Below, in pieces: positions 1 to 6,972 of a stretch of DNA of 13,758 nt (position 1 is the first letter of the stretch; each line of letters begins with the position of its first letter). A model generated the notes under the pieces. That model did no database searches. It was not told where the DNA came from and was given only the letters and a program-made list of their open reading frames with translations. This DNA comes from UBA7672 sp036733305 (GTDB lineage Bacteria > Pseudomonadota > Alphaproteobacteria > Caulobacterales > Hyphomonadaceae), in assembly GCA_036733305.1 (NCBI GenBank), contig DAINAT010000102.1:1-13758 (forward strand), given 5' to 3'. The translations under genes and the position numbers were made by a program.

Positions 1-1
1 A

Positions 2-967
2 GCCATCCTCAACATGCGCCTGCGTGCATTGCGCAAGCTCGAAGAGATCGAGATCAAGCGCGAGCACGAGCAACTGTCGGAAGAGAAAGCCAACATCGAA
101 AAGCTGCTCGCCTCGACCGATCGCCAGTGGACCGAGGTCAAGCGCCAGCTCAAGGCCGCCCGCGAAGTCTTCGACCCATCGAAGAAACTCGGCAAGCGCC
201 GCTCCGCCTTCGACGTCGCAAAAGAGATCGACACCGAAGCCGCTCTCGAAGCGCTCATCGTCAAGGAGCCGGTCACGGTCGTCCTGTCCGAGAAAGGCTG
301 GATTCGCGCCCTCAAGGGCCACAACCAGAAACTCGATGATCTGAAGTTCAAGGAAGGCGACGAACTCGCCCTCACGCTCGAATGCCAGACCACGGACAAG
401 GTGATCCTCATGGCCTCCGGCGGTCGCGCCTTCACGCTCGGCGCAGACAAGCTGCCCGGCGGTCGTGGCCATGGCGAACCCATCCGCCTGCAACTCGAAG
501 TGCCCGAGTCCGAAAACATCGTCGCGATGTTTGTCCCGCAGGATAAAACTCGCCGCATCCTCGCCTCGAGCAAGGGCTATGGCTTCATCGTGCTGGACAG
601 CGAACTCATTTCCTCGACCCGCAAGGGCAAGATCGTTCTGAACGTCGGCCCGAAAGAGTCGCTGGCGGTTTGCCTCAAGGTTGCAGGCGATCTCACCGCC
701 TCCATCGGCAAGAACCGCAAGCTCCTCATCTTCAAGACTGAGGAGCTGCCGGAAATGGCGCGCGGCAAGGGCGTGAAAATCCAGTCCTTCGGCGATGGCG
801 GTCTCATCGACATGACCACCTTCAACCGCGCCGACGGCCTCACCTGGACCGACACCGCCGGCCGCCAGCAATCCGCCGACGACTGGAAAACCTGGATCGG
901 CAAACGCGCCCAGTCGGGAAGACTGCCGCCGCGTGGCTTCAACAAGAACGGCAAGTTCACCGGTTAG
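2..967 (+). CDS. parC: DNA topoisomerase IV subunit A, C-terminal part (5'-truncated by window edge)
   Basis: Open from the window's first in-frame codon (base 2) to TAG at 967, about 321 residues. ParC with ParE forms topoisomerase IV, which decatenates daughter chromosomes. The visible part starts in the coiled-coil end of the breakage-reunion core (MRLRALRKLEEIEIKREHEQ, then a helix rich in Glu and Lys) and continues into the C-terminal beta-pinwheel DNA-wrapping domain. The pinwheel blades show as repeated beta-rich units such as VVLSEKGWIRALKGH, DKVILMASGGRAFTLGADKLPGGRG, RRILASSKGYGFIVLDSEL and GKNRKLLIFKTEELPEMARGKG. The catalytic tyrosine and the N-terminus lie outside the window. The GARGKG-like line (MARGKGVKIQSF) fits ParC, and the lack of a canonical GyrA box (QRRGGKG) favours ParC over GyrA. 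It ends just before a large inverted repeat and is convergent with the GNAT gene at 1109. Confidence 0.93.
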   Translation, partial: AILNMRLRALRKLEEIEIKREHEQLSEEKANIEKLLASTDRQWTEVKRQLKAAREVFDPSKKLGKRRSAFDVAKEIDTEAALEALIVKEPVTVVLSEKGWIRALKGHNQKLDDLKFKEGDELALTLECQTTDKVILMASGGRAFTLGADKLPGGRGHGEPIRLQLEVPESENIVAMFVPQDKTRRILASSKGYGFIVLDSELISSTRKGKIVLNVGPKESLAVCLKVAGDLTASIGKNRKLLIFKTEELPEMARGKGVKIQSFGDGGLIDMTTFNRADGLTWTDTAGRQQSADDWKTWIGKRAQSGRLPPRGFNKNGKFTG

Positions 968-981
968 GGCGGCGGTTACGT

Positions 982-1094
982 CCTCGTCCTTCGAGATGGC
1001 GCTACGCGCCTCCTCAGGATGAGGACTACTCTGCGATCAGTGGTTCAGCCCTCATCCTGAGGAGCGCCCAGAGGGCGCGTCTCGAAGGACGAGG
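982..1094. repeat. Large intergenic inverted repeat between convergent genes
   Basis: The left arm starts CCTCGTCCTTCGAGA (982-996) and ends CCTCAGGATGAGG (1012-1024). The right arm is CCTCATCCTGAGG (1049-1061) through TCTCGAAGGACGAGG (1080-1094). Each arm is about 45 bases and the outer and inner segments match exactly as reverse complements; only the middle, around GGCGC, differs. The spacer is about 25 bases. This sequence type resembles a dispersed palindromic repeat common between genes in alphaproteobacteria. It separates parC from a convergent gene, so it could form a strong stem in either transcript and act as a bidirectional terminator, although no U-tract follows. Confidence 0.85.
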
Positions 1095-1108
1095 GCGTGC
1101 TCACACGC

Positions 1109-1615
1109 TCACAACCCCAACCGCATAAACACCCGCGTCCCCACATCGAGGAACTTCGCCTGTTCCCCCTCGATCGCGCTCATCCAGCGCAGGTAATCTC
1201 CCCGCGCCACGTCCACGAACCCGAGCTTCCGGTAAAACGGCGCGTTCCATTTTGGCTCGCGGAACGTCGACAGATAAACCGCCTTCGCCCCTTTTGCCCG
1301 CGCCCCGCTCACGAATTTCCGAACCAGCGTCGCCCCGATCCCGCGTTGCCCAAACGCCGGATCGACATCCAGCTCGTGCAGATACGCATCATCGAAATGC
1401 ATCTCGCCAAACACGAAGCCCGCAATCCGCCCCTCGACCTCCGCCACAAACGAAAGCCCCTGCTGAATCGAAGTCTCATGCTCGCCCAGCGACGCCACCG
1501 CCATCGCATCAATGTCGATCAGGCTAGACCCGCGAAACAGCTCAGCCGCAGATCGTTCAATTTCCTGCAGCCGGAAAATATCGGCCAGATGCGTCGGCCT
1601 GATATCAGCGCTCAA
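1109..1615 (-). CDS. GNAT-family N-acetyltransferase
   Basis: A 168-residue protein with the GNAT fold, transferring an acetyl group from acetyl-CoA to an unknown amine. Motif A is clear: ELDVDPAFGQRGIGATLV, with the pyrophosphate-binding QRGIGA at residues 90-95. Motif B is APFYRKLGF (about 125-133). The start is TTG at 1615, and the TTGA shares four bases with the TGA stop of the upstream FAD oxidoreductase. An AGGG about 8 bases upstream lies inside that gene, so translational coupling is likely. No better ATG exists near the N-terminus. The two-gene minus-strand operon suggests related roles, but the substrate cannot be read from sequence. Confidence 0.88.
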   Translation of the reverse strand: MSADIRPTHLADIFRLQEIERSAAELFRGSSLIDIDAMAVASLGEHETSIQQGLSFVAEVEGRIAGFVFGEMHFDDAYLHELDVDPAFGQRGIGATLVRKFVSGARAKGAKAVYLSTFREPKWNAPFYRKLGFVDVARGDYLRWMSAIEGEQAKFLDVGTRVFMRLGL

Positions 1616-2946
1616 GCCATCGACCCTTGCAGCGCCGTGAAGAAGCGGATCGCCAGCGGCCCATCGCGCAACGCAGTTGCTGAATCCACCAGATGCACCA
1701 TGCGATAGCGCGCCACGCGGAACTCCAGATCCTCATCCGCCAGCTTGCGCAGCGTCGCCGCCATCGCGCGGTTCATTGCGTAGGTCGGGGGCCGCTCGCC
1801 CTCTGTCTCCGGGTAGACATAGTCGGAGTTCACAGCGAGGCTCCAGGCCCGCCCCGAAATCTCGGCGGCAGCGGTGAGATATTCCTTCACCAGTCCGCTC
1901 AGGTCGGCCCGCGCGTCCAGCATCGCCGCCAGCGCTTCCGCCTCCATCGCCGCCACCGTCATGCCCTGGCCATAAGTCGGGTTCACGCTGCTCAGCGTAT
2001 CGCCGAACGGCAGCACGTTGTCCGGCCACTTCGTCGCTTCCCAGATCTTGCGCCGCGTTGCGTTCGGCTTGCGGAACGTCTTCACCTCGCTCAGTAGCTC
2101 TGCATCCTTGATCCGGTCATACACAGTCAGATCCGGCAGCTTCATCGCGTGCTGGCGCAATGCCTCCACATCGCGCGGCGGAACGTCCGTCCCGCGTGTG
2201 CCCAACGAGATGATCCACTCATCGTTCTCGATCGGCAGGATGAAACCAAACGCCTTGCCCGGAGGGGCAGGCAGGAAGAAATGCCCCGTTGCCTCGCCGC
2301 GATATTTCTCCGGCTTGCGGAAACGCGCCGTTGTGTAGGCGACGTTGATCTTCACATTCTCCGTCTCGAACGCGGCATGCCCGTCCTCGACCAGCTTTGC
2401 CATCATCGGCCCGTTGATGCCCGACGAGTCGGCAACCAGATCAGCCGACAGCTTCGTTCCGTCCGACAGCTCAACGCCCGTGCAGACGCCGCCCTCGACC
2501 ATCAGGCGCGCCACGTCCGTCTCATGCCGGATGCTCACGCCGGGCAGGGCGGCCACGCGCTTGCGCAACACCGCCTCATAAGCTGGACGCGACAGGCTCG
2601 TGACAGAAAAGCCCGCGTCGCATTCGTCCATGTATCCGCCGAAGTCGAACACTTTCACGTCGCGTCCCACGCGCATGTCCATCGCGCCGGCGTCGTAGAA
2701 ATCCCTGGTGATCCCCGGCAGCAGCTTTTCCAGCGCCAGCTCGCCCGCCTTCAGCAGTTGGTGCAGGTGCGCGCCTTGCCCTGCGCCCATCCGCAACTCC
2801 GCGCCTTCGGGCAGCGTATCGCGGTCCAGCACCAGAACCTCGTCGAACCTGCCCGCCAGAGCCGCCACCGCTGACAGGCCGCCTATGCCCGCGCCCACGA
2901 CAATCGCAGTCTTCCCAAGTGCAGGCTTGCCCGGTTTCGCCGTCAT
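1612..2946 (-). CDS. FAD-dependent oxidoreductase (PHBH/monooxygenase-like fold)
   Basis: A 444-residue soluble flavoprotein. The N-terminal Rossmann motif is TAIVVGAGIGGLSAVAAL (GxGxxG at 18-23), with an acidic ribose-binding residue at the end of strand 2 (VLVLDRD, D41). RMGAGQGAHLHQLL (52-65) matches the PQGxHxHxLL signature of FAD-binding oxidoreductases of the geranylgeranyl-reductase/monooxygenase type. The second FAD motif is the GD box FGDTLSSVNPTYGQGM. The substrate is unknown. I chose ATG at 2946 because AAGGGG lies about 6 bases upstream. A GTG at 2964 adds six residues but has no ribosome-binding site. It is the first gene of a pair with the GNAT and is divergent from lemA across about 180 bases. 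Confidence 0.88.
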   Translation of the reverse strand: MTAKPGKPALGKTAIVVGAGIGGLSAVAALAGRFDEVLVLDRDTLPEGAELRMGAGQGAHLHQLLKAGELALEKLLPGITRDFYDAGAMDMRVGRDVKVFDFGGYMDECDAGFSVTSLSRPAYEAVLRKRVAALPGVSIRHETDVARLMVEGGVCTGVELSDGTKLSADLVADSSGINGPMMAKLVEDGHAAFETENVKINVAYTTARFRKPEKYRGEATGHFFLPAPPGKAFGFILPIENDEWIISLGTRGTDVPPRDVEALRQHAMKLPDLTVYDRIKDAELLSEVKTFRKPNATRRKIWEATKWPDNVLPFGDTLSSVNPTYGQGMTVAAMEAEALAAMLDARADLSGLVKEYLTAAAEISGRAWSLAVNSDYVYPETEGERPPTYAMNRAMAATLRKLADEDLEFRVARYRMVHLVDSATALRDGPLAIRFFTALQGSMA

Positions 2947-3126
2947 GCAGATCCCCTTCCGCACGGGTCCGTGCGCGTCTGTTTCGGTAGATCAGTTTCG
3001 CTAACCAAAACCTAGCCAAGCGCGCTCCGGCGTCCACCCCGCCCAAACCTCTGGATTCGCGGCCATCTTCCTGTAGTTTACCGTCAGCCGGTGAATCGGC
3101 GGGACGGACTATTGGAGGGGCGAACC

Positions 3127-3696
3127 GTGGATATGATGCCGATCTATATCGTGCTGGGCGTCATTGCGCTCGTCGTGATCATTATCATCGCGATCTACAA
3201 CGGCCTCGTCGCCAAGCGGCAGACCGTCAACGAAGCCTTCTCCGGCATCGACGTGCAGCTCAAGCTCCGCCGCGAACTCGTTCCGAACCTGGTCGAGACC
3301 GTGAAGGGCTACGCCGCCCACGAGAAGTCGACGCTCGACGCCGTCATCGCCGCCCGCAACGCTGCCGCCAGCGCCCAGGGCCCGGCCCAGATGGGCGCAG
3401 CCGAAGGCATGCTGTCGTCCTCGCTCGGCAAGCTCTTCGCGCTGGCCGAAAACTATCCGGACCTGAAAGCCTCCGCGAACTTCCTCAACCTGCAGACCGA
3501 GCTTTCCTCGATCGAGGACAAGGTCGCTGCCGCCCGCCGCTTCTACAACTCGTCGGTCAACGAGTATAACACCGCCATCCAGCAATTCCCCGCCTCGATC
3601 ATTGCCGGCTCCACCGGCTTCACCGCACGCGAGATGTTCGATGTCGGCGAAGCCGAACGCGCCCAGATCAACATCGCCCCGACGGTGAAGTTCTAG
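3127..3696 (+). CDS. lemA: LemA family membrane protein
   Basis: A 189-residue LemA protein. It has one N-terminal transmembrane helix (PIYIVLGVIALVVIIIIAIY, about residues 5-24) followed by a helical bundle. Family signatures include LVAKRQTVNEAFSGIDVQLKLRRELVPNLVETVKGYAAHE, ENYPDLKASANFLNLQTELSSIEDKVAAARRFYN and the end region VNEYNTAIQQFPASIIAG. The start is GTG at 3127, because GGAGGGG at 3114-3120 sits six bases before it; the upstream GTG at 3091 has no such site. LemA's biochemical role is not firmly known. It is often beside a TPM-domain or HtpX-like gene, but here it is followed one base later by a GNAT. Confidence 0.93.
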   Translation: MDMMPIYIVLGVIALVVIIIIAIYNGLVAKRQTVNEAFSGIDVQLKLRRELVPNLVETVKGYAAHEKSTLDAVIAARNAAASAQGPAQMGAAEGMLSSSLGKLFALAENYPDLKASANFLNLQTELSSIEDKVAAARRFYNSSVNEYNTAIQQFPASIIAGSTGFTAREMFDVGEAERAQINIAPTVKF

Positions 3697-3697
3697 G

Positions 3698-4162
3698 ATG
3701 GCAGTCATCGTCAGGCTCTTCCGGCCCGGCGATGAAGCTGCATTCCGAGACATCAACCTCGAGTGGATTGAACGCCTGTTCGTCGCCGAACAGAAAGACC
3801 GTGACGTCCTCAACAATCCAGCGAAATACATCCTCGATCCCGGCGGCGCGATCCTGCTGGCGGTCGAAGATGAAACACCGCTCGGCGTCATCGCCCTGAT
3901 GGTGATGGGGCACGGCTCCGTCGAACTCGCCAAGATGGGCGTCAGCCCGCACGCACAGGGCAAGGGCGCAGGCCGTATGCTCGTCGCCGCCGCGATCGAA
4001 CAGGCCCGCGCCATGGGCATGCACCGCGTCTACATCGAAACCAATTCCCAGCTCGGCCCCGCGCTGAAACTCTACAGTGACGCAGGCTTCCAGCCGCTAC
4101 GCGAAACGATCCCGTCGCCCTACGCACGGGCCGACGTGCAGCTCGAGCTTCTCCTGGACTAG
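3698..4162 (+). CDS. GNAT-family N-acetyltransferase, coupled to lemA
   Basis: A 154-residue GNAT protein. The acetyl-CoA motif is VELAKMGVSPHAQGKGAGRMLV (QGKGAG at 87-92), and the later strand/helix is RVYIETNSQLGPALKLYSDAGF. The N-terminal part LFRPGDEAAFRDINLEWIERLFVAEQKDRDVL resembles MarR-associated or small stand-alone GNATs whose acceptor is unknown. The ATG lies one base after the lemA TAG and has no clear Shine-Dalgarno of its own, so translation is probably coupled to lemA. A hairpin repeat begins 17 bases after its stop. This LemA-GNAT pairing is unusual compared with typical LemA neighbourhoods. Confidence 0.87.
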   Translation: MAVIVRLFRPGDEAAFRDINLEWIERLFVAEQKDRDVLNNPAKYILDPGGAILLAVEDETPLGVIALMVMGHGSVELAKMGVSPHAQGKGAGRMLVAAAIEQARAMGMHRVYIETNSQLGPALKLYSDAGFQPLRETIPSPYARADVQLELLLD

Positions 4163-4179
4163 AGCCAATCTCACGCGCC

Positions 4180-4268
4180 GTAGGGTGCATTGAAAATGCA
4201 CCGTGTGTAATCGGCAAATTTTGGAGAGCGGCCCGGCGCACGACGGCCAATGGCCCAATGCACCCTAC
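4180..4268. repeat. Composite TAGGGTGCAT palindromic repeat overlapping the bpt stop
   Basis: The outer arms are GTAGGGTGCATTG (4180-4192) and CAATGCACCCTAC (4256-4268), a perfect 13-base inverted repeat. Inside, GGTGCAT (4184-4190) and ATGCACC (4196-4202) form a tight hairpin with loop TGAAA. The same hairpin core recurs at 6676-6695 and 7475-7492, so it is a dispersed family. It lies between the convergent GNAT and bpt genes, and its right arm supplies the TAG stop of bpt. It may act as a bidirectional terminator. Confidence 0.82.
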
Positions 4269-5041
4269 ACTTCGTCGTCCCGCAGAGGCCGCCAGGCCTC
4301 GCCGTCGAACACTTCCAGCGGCTGGAAGTTCGCCTTGTAGCCCATCTTGTCCGAGCCGCGCACCCAATAGCCAAGGTACACGTAGGGCAGCTCCAGCTCC
4401 GCCGCGAGCCGGATATGATCCAGCACCATGAACGAGCCCACGCTCCGCTCCGACAGCTCCGGCCGGAAGAACGAATAGACCATCGACAAGCCATCGCGCA
4501 GCACGTCGGTCAGCGCCGCCGCCTGCAGCGCGCCATCATCTTCCTGGCCCGGCTCAAGCTTGTTGCGATACTCGAACACCACGGTCCGCACGGGGCTCGC
4601 GTCCACCATCCCGGCATAGTCGCGGATTTCCATCTCGGTCATGCCGCCACCCGGGTGGCGCTCGCCCAGATACTTCTTCAGCAGCCTGAACTGCTCGCGC
4701 GTCGCCCGCGCATTGGTCGGCTCCCGCTCCAGCATCGCGTTCTTGGCCAGCACGCGCTTCCAGCGCTTGCTCATGGTGAACGCCGCCACGTCGATCCGCA
4801 CAGAGCGGCACGCGCCACACGCCTTGCACGCCGGCCGGTAGGCGATCGTCTGCGAGCGCCGGAAGCCGGAACGCGTCAGGCTGTCGTTGAGATTGACCGC
4901 GCCGTCCACCGCCAGATTGGCGAACACCTTCCGCTCCATCTTGCCCGGCAGGTACGGGCAAGGTTGCGGAGACGTCAGATAGAACTTCATCTTCCGGACG
5001 AAGTCCGGCGGGATGATTTCCTTGGTGTCGGCCTCTTTCAT
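4265..5041 (-). CDS. bpt: Aspartate/glutamate leucyltransferase (N-end rule)
   Basis: A 258-residue member of the Bpt/Ate family. These cytoplasmic enzymes move an amino acid from aminoacyl-tRNA (leucine for Bpt) to the N-terminus of proteins starting with Asp or Glu, marking them for ClpS/ClpAP degradation. The N-terminal domain shows KFYLTSPQPCPYLPGKMERKVF (C28) and the cysteine cluster PACKACGACRSVRID (C72, C75, C78). The C-terminal GNAT-like domain shows FMVLDHIRLAAELELPYVYLGYWV followed by GSDKMGYKANFQPLE. Length is normal for the family. The start is ATG at 5041; the ribosome-binding site is weak. The stop codon lies in a repeat arm, so the extreme C-terminus (RDDEV) may have been shaped by repeat insertion. 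Confidence 0.94.
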   Translation of the reverse strand: MKEADTKEIIPPDFVRKMKFYLTSPQPCPYLPGKMERKVFANLAVDGAVNLNDSLTRSGFRRSQTIAYRPACKACGACRSVRIDVAAFTMSKRWKRVLAKNAMLEREPTNARATREQFRLLKKYLGERHPGGGMTEMEIRDYAGMVDASPVRTVVFEYRNKLEPGQEDDGALQAAALTDVLRDGLSMVYSFFRPELSERSVGSFMVLDHIRLAAELELPYVYLGYWVRGSDKMGYKANFQPLEVFDGEAWRPLRDDEV

Positions 5042-5103
5042 GTCGATTCGACTGTAACCGGCCCATGGGCATGTGCGCCATAGGGAAAACGCCGTAACGC
5101 CCG

Positions 5104-5127
5104 CGCCGCCTTCGGCGCCGTCTTTTC
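5104..5127 (+). terminator. GC-rich hairpin followed by a T-run between motB and bpt
   Basis: GCGCCG (5104-5109) and CGGCGC (5114-5119) pair around a CCTT loop. GTCTTTTC follows on the plus strand, which is terminator-like in that direction. Both flanking genes are on the minus strand, so it would stop antisense plus-strand transcription. On the minus strand the hairpin lies just after motB but has no U-tract. It is a weak call. Confidence 0.35.
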
Positions 5128-5141
5128 AGGCCCGCTAAAGC

Positions 5142-6047
5142 CTACTGCAGCTCGTAATCCGACGGCATGACCGGCTTGGCAGGCATCAAAGTTATGCTGA
5201 TGCGGCGGTTTGCCGGCAGGTCCGGGTCGTCGGGATACAGCGGCTCGCGGTCGCCCTTGCCCGAAACCTGGAAGATCCGGTCTGAGTCGATACCCGACTT
5301 GTCGAGGATGCGGCGCGCCGCATTGGCCCGGTCAGCCGAAAGTTCCCAGTTGGAATAGCCAGCCTTTGGCGGCGCCGCCGAGTCCGTATGGCCGGCGATG
5401 GTGATCTGGTTCGGCAGCTGCTCGATCACCTTGGCGACCGTGCTGAGCAGGTGCTGCGTTCGGGGCAGGGGCTCGGCCGACGAGCCCGAGAACATCGCCC
5501 GGCCTTCCTGATCGACCAGCTGGATGTTCAGCCCGTCCTCATTCGTGTCGATGATGATGTTCTTCGACAGCTCGGCATAGTCCGGCAGGTCCTGCAGCGC
5601 CTGGCGCAGAGAGGCCTCGGCGCTGGCAAACGTCGCCGCATTGCGCTTGGCCTGCGCTTCCAGCAGCGCGTCCTTGCTCGGCACGCCGCCCTGCGCTTCG
5701 CTGTTGATCGAGGTGCCTGATTTCGTCCGCTGGTTCTCCGCGGTCGAAAGTTCCTCGTCGATCTGCCGGTTGGAACCTGAAGCCCGCGCCCCATCGTCCT
5801 GGAACGCCGTGCCGCCCAAAAGACCGTCAGACCCCTGTGTCGAGCGCGAAACCGAAGCGGGCGCGAAATAGTCGGCGATACCGCGCTTCTGTTCGGGGGA
5901 GGTCGTATTGATCAGCCACATCAGAAGGAAGAAGGCCATCATCGCAGTCACGAAGTCGGCATAGGCCACTTTCCAGGCGCCGCCATGGTGGCCGCCGCCT
6001 ATGACCTTTTTCACCTTCTTGATGACGACTGGCTGATTGCCACTCAT
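5142..6047 (-). CDS. motB: Flagellar motor stator protein MotB
   Basis: A 301-residue MotB, the peptidoglycan-anchored part of the proton-driven flagellar stator. A basic N-terminus (VIKKVKKVIGG) precedes the single transmembrane segment KVAYADFVTAMMAFFLLMWLI, whose Asp31 matches the essential proton-carrying aspartate. The plug region follows (NTTSPEQKRGIADYFAP). A Ser/Gln-rich linker (about 65-165) leads to an OmpA/MotB C-terminal domain with ITIAGHTDS (GHTD 219-222), NWELSADRANAARRIL and PANRRISI. No motA is next to it in this window. It starts at ATG 6047, 61 bases from a divergent flavin-reductase gene, with an inverted repeat between the two. Confidence 0.95.
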   Translation of the reverse strand: MSGNQPVVIKKVKKVIGGGHHGGAWKVAYADFVTAMMAFFLLMWLINTTSPEQKRGIADYFAPASVSRSTQGSDGLLGGTAFQDDGARASGSNRQIDEELSTAENQRTKSGTSINSEAQGGVPSKDALLEAQAKRNAATFASAEASLRQALQDLPDYAELSKNIIIDTNEDGLNIQLVDQEGRAMFSGSSAEPLPRTQHLLSTVAKVIEQLPNQITIAGHTDSAAPPKAGYSNWELSADRANAARRILDKSGIDSDRIFQVSGKGDREPLYPDDPDLPANRRISITLMPAKPVMPSDYELQ

Positions 6048-6066
6048 TTCAATTGTATCCCGGCCG

Positions 6067-6098
6067 TTAACTCGGGCTTATACAAGACGTTGAGTTAA
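6067..6098. promoter_or_regulatory. Inverted repeat TTAACTC-N18-GAGTTAA in the divergent motB/flavin reductase promoter
   Basis: TTAACTC (6067-6073) and GAGTTAA (6092-6098) are perfect 7-base inverted arms in the 61-base space between divergent starts. The location and symmetry suggest an operator. TTAAC also matches the half-site of the CtrA motif (TTAA-N7-TTAA), but the spacing here is not the CtrA spacing, so that link is only a suggestion. Confidence 0.4.
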
Positions 6099-6108
6099 GG
6101 TCGCGTGC

Positions 6109-6651
6109 ATGAGCCAGCCTGATACCCCCCCAGATACCGCGCAAGATTTGCCGGGCGATTTCGACCCGAAAGCCTATCGCAGCGCGCTGGGCGGCTTCGG
6201 CACGGGCGTCGCCCTGGTCGCCGCGCGCGACGCCGAAGGCCGCGCCCACGGCATGATCATCAATTCGCTGACGTCGGTCTCGCTCCACCCGCCCATCATG
6301 CTCTGGTGTCTCGCCAACACCAGCAACGCCTTTCAGGTCTTCACCCGGTGCGAGGCTTTCTCCCTGAACATCCTCCGCTCGGATGACCACGACGTCGCCC
6401 AGCGCTTCTCCCGCCGCGGCGACCGCATCATCCCGGCCGAGCAGGTCTGCACCATGGACACCGGCGCCCCCGTCCTCACCGAAGCCCTCGCCAGCCTCGA
6501 CTGCCGCATGCGCCTCCGCCAGCCCATGGGCGACCACGAAGTCATCTATGGCGACGTGGTCAGCTACCGCGCCCAACACGGCACTGATGCATTGGGCTTC
6601 TTCCGCGGCCGCTTCGTAAGGCTAACCAGCGACTCCCCGGACGAGCCATAA
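6109..6651 (+). CDS. Flavin reductase-like FMN-binding protein
   Basis: A 180-residue protein of the flavin reductase (HpaC/RutF-like) split-barrel family. Such proteins usually reduce FMN or FAD with NAD(P)H for a partner monooxygenase. Signatures are KAYRSALGGFGTGVALVAARD, then GMIINSLTSVSLHPPIMLWCL (flavin-binding strand and loop, about 48-68), FSLNILRSDDHDVAQRFS, and the late GDH motif QPMGDHEVIYGDVV (GDH 141-143). ATG at 6109 has AAGG at 6097-6100 about eight bases upstream. No partner oxygenase is adjacent; the closest flavoprotein is the FAD oxidoreductase 3 kb away, and any pairing is speculation. Confidence 0.9.
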   Translation: MSQPDTPPDTAQDLPGDFDPKAYRSALGGFGTGVALVAARDAEGRAHGMIINSLTSVSLHPPIMLWCLANTSNAFQVFTRCEAFSLNILRSDDHDVAQRFSRRGDRIIPAEQVCTMDTGAPVLTEALASLDCRMRLRQPMGDHEVIYGDVVSYRAQHGTDALGFFRGRFVRLTSDSPDEP

Positions 6652-6670
6652 ACGCCACCCACCACCGCCC

Positions 6671-6696
6671 CGTAGGGTGCATCTTCAGATGCACCA
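6671..6696. repeat. TAGGGTGCAT hairpin repeat, copy 2
   Basis: GTAGG precedes GGTGCATC (6676-6683), loop TTCA, and GATGCACC (6688-6695), an 8-bp perfect hairpin. It lies 20 bases after the flavin reductase stop and shares the GTAGGGTGCAT core with copies at 4180 and 7471. It could serve as that gene's terminator, although there is no T-run. Confidence 0.8.
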
Positions 6697-6720
6697 CGCC
6701 ACACACGCCGCCCACTCCAC

Positions 6721-6817
6721 CGTCATTCCCGCGAAAGCGGGAACCCAGGGGCCCCACCCACAAACGCCAGTTCCTTGTCCCGCTGTGTGCCCCCTGGCTC
6801 CCGACTTACGTCGGGAG
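6721..6817. repeat. REP-like doublet: two hairpins in an outer inverted repeat
   Basis: Hairpin A is TTCCCGC (6726-6732), loop GAAA, GCGGGAA (6737-6743), of the CGTCATTCCCGCGAAAGCGGGAA type seen dispersed in many proteobacteria. Hairpin B is CTCCCGAC (6798-6805), loop TTAC, GTCGGGAG (6810-6817). Outer arms CCAGGGG (6745-6751) and CCCCTGG (6791-6797) also pair. The whole resembles a paired REP/BIME or small MITE-like unit. No transposase accompanies it. Confidence 0.75.
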
Positions 6818-6836
6818 GAGCGGTGATAGGCTGAGG

Positions 6837-6926
6837 TGTAGGATGGACGTGGTGCAAAACTGTAGGACGGAGAAATTCCATCTCGTGTGCATTCAACGCC
6901 CTACACACCCAAAGTGTAGGACGGAG
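6837..6926. repeat. Three direct TGTAGGAYGGA repeats with an inverted CCTACAC
   Basis: TGTAGGACGGAG occurs at 6861-6872 and 6915-6926, and a variant, TGTAGGATGGAC, at 6837-6848. CCTACAC (6900-6906) is the inverse of GTGTAGG (6836-6842). The arrangement looks like decayed or nested copies of another small intergenic repeat, placed directly before the structured RNA candidate. Confidence 0.6.
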
Positions 6927-6972
6927 CCTCCCAGAATCTACGGCGCCCAAAACCGGGTTATGATGCCCCCGC

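Noticed and set aside
1693..2874. Plus-strand open frames (134 and 241 codons) opposite the FAD oxidoreductase
   Set aside because: They are His/Arg/Leu-rich shadows of a clear flavoprotein gene on the minus strand.
3109..4020. 303-codon minus-strand open frame opposite lemA and the GNAT
   Set aside because: It is composition-driven and antisense to two well-supported genes; it shows no domain.
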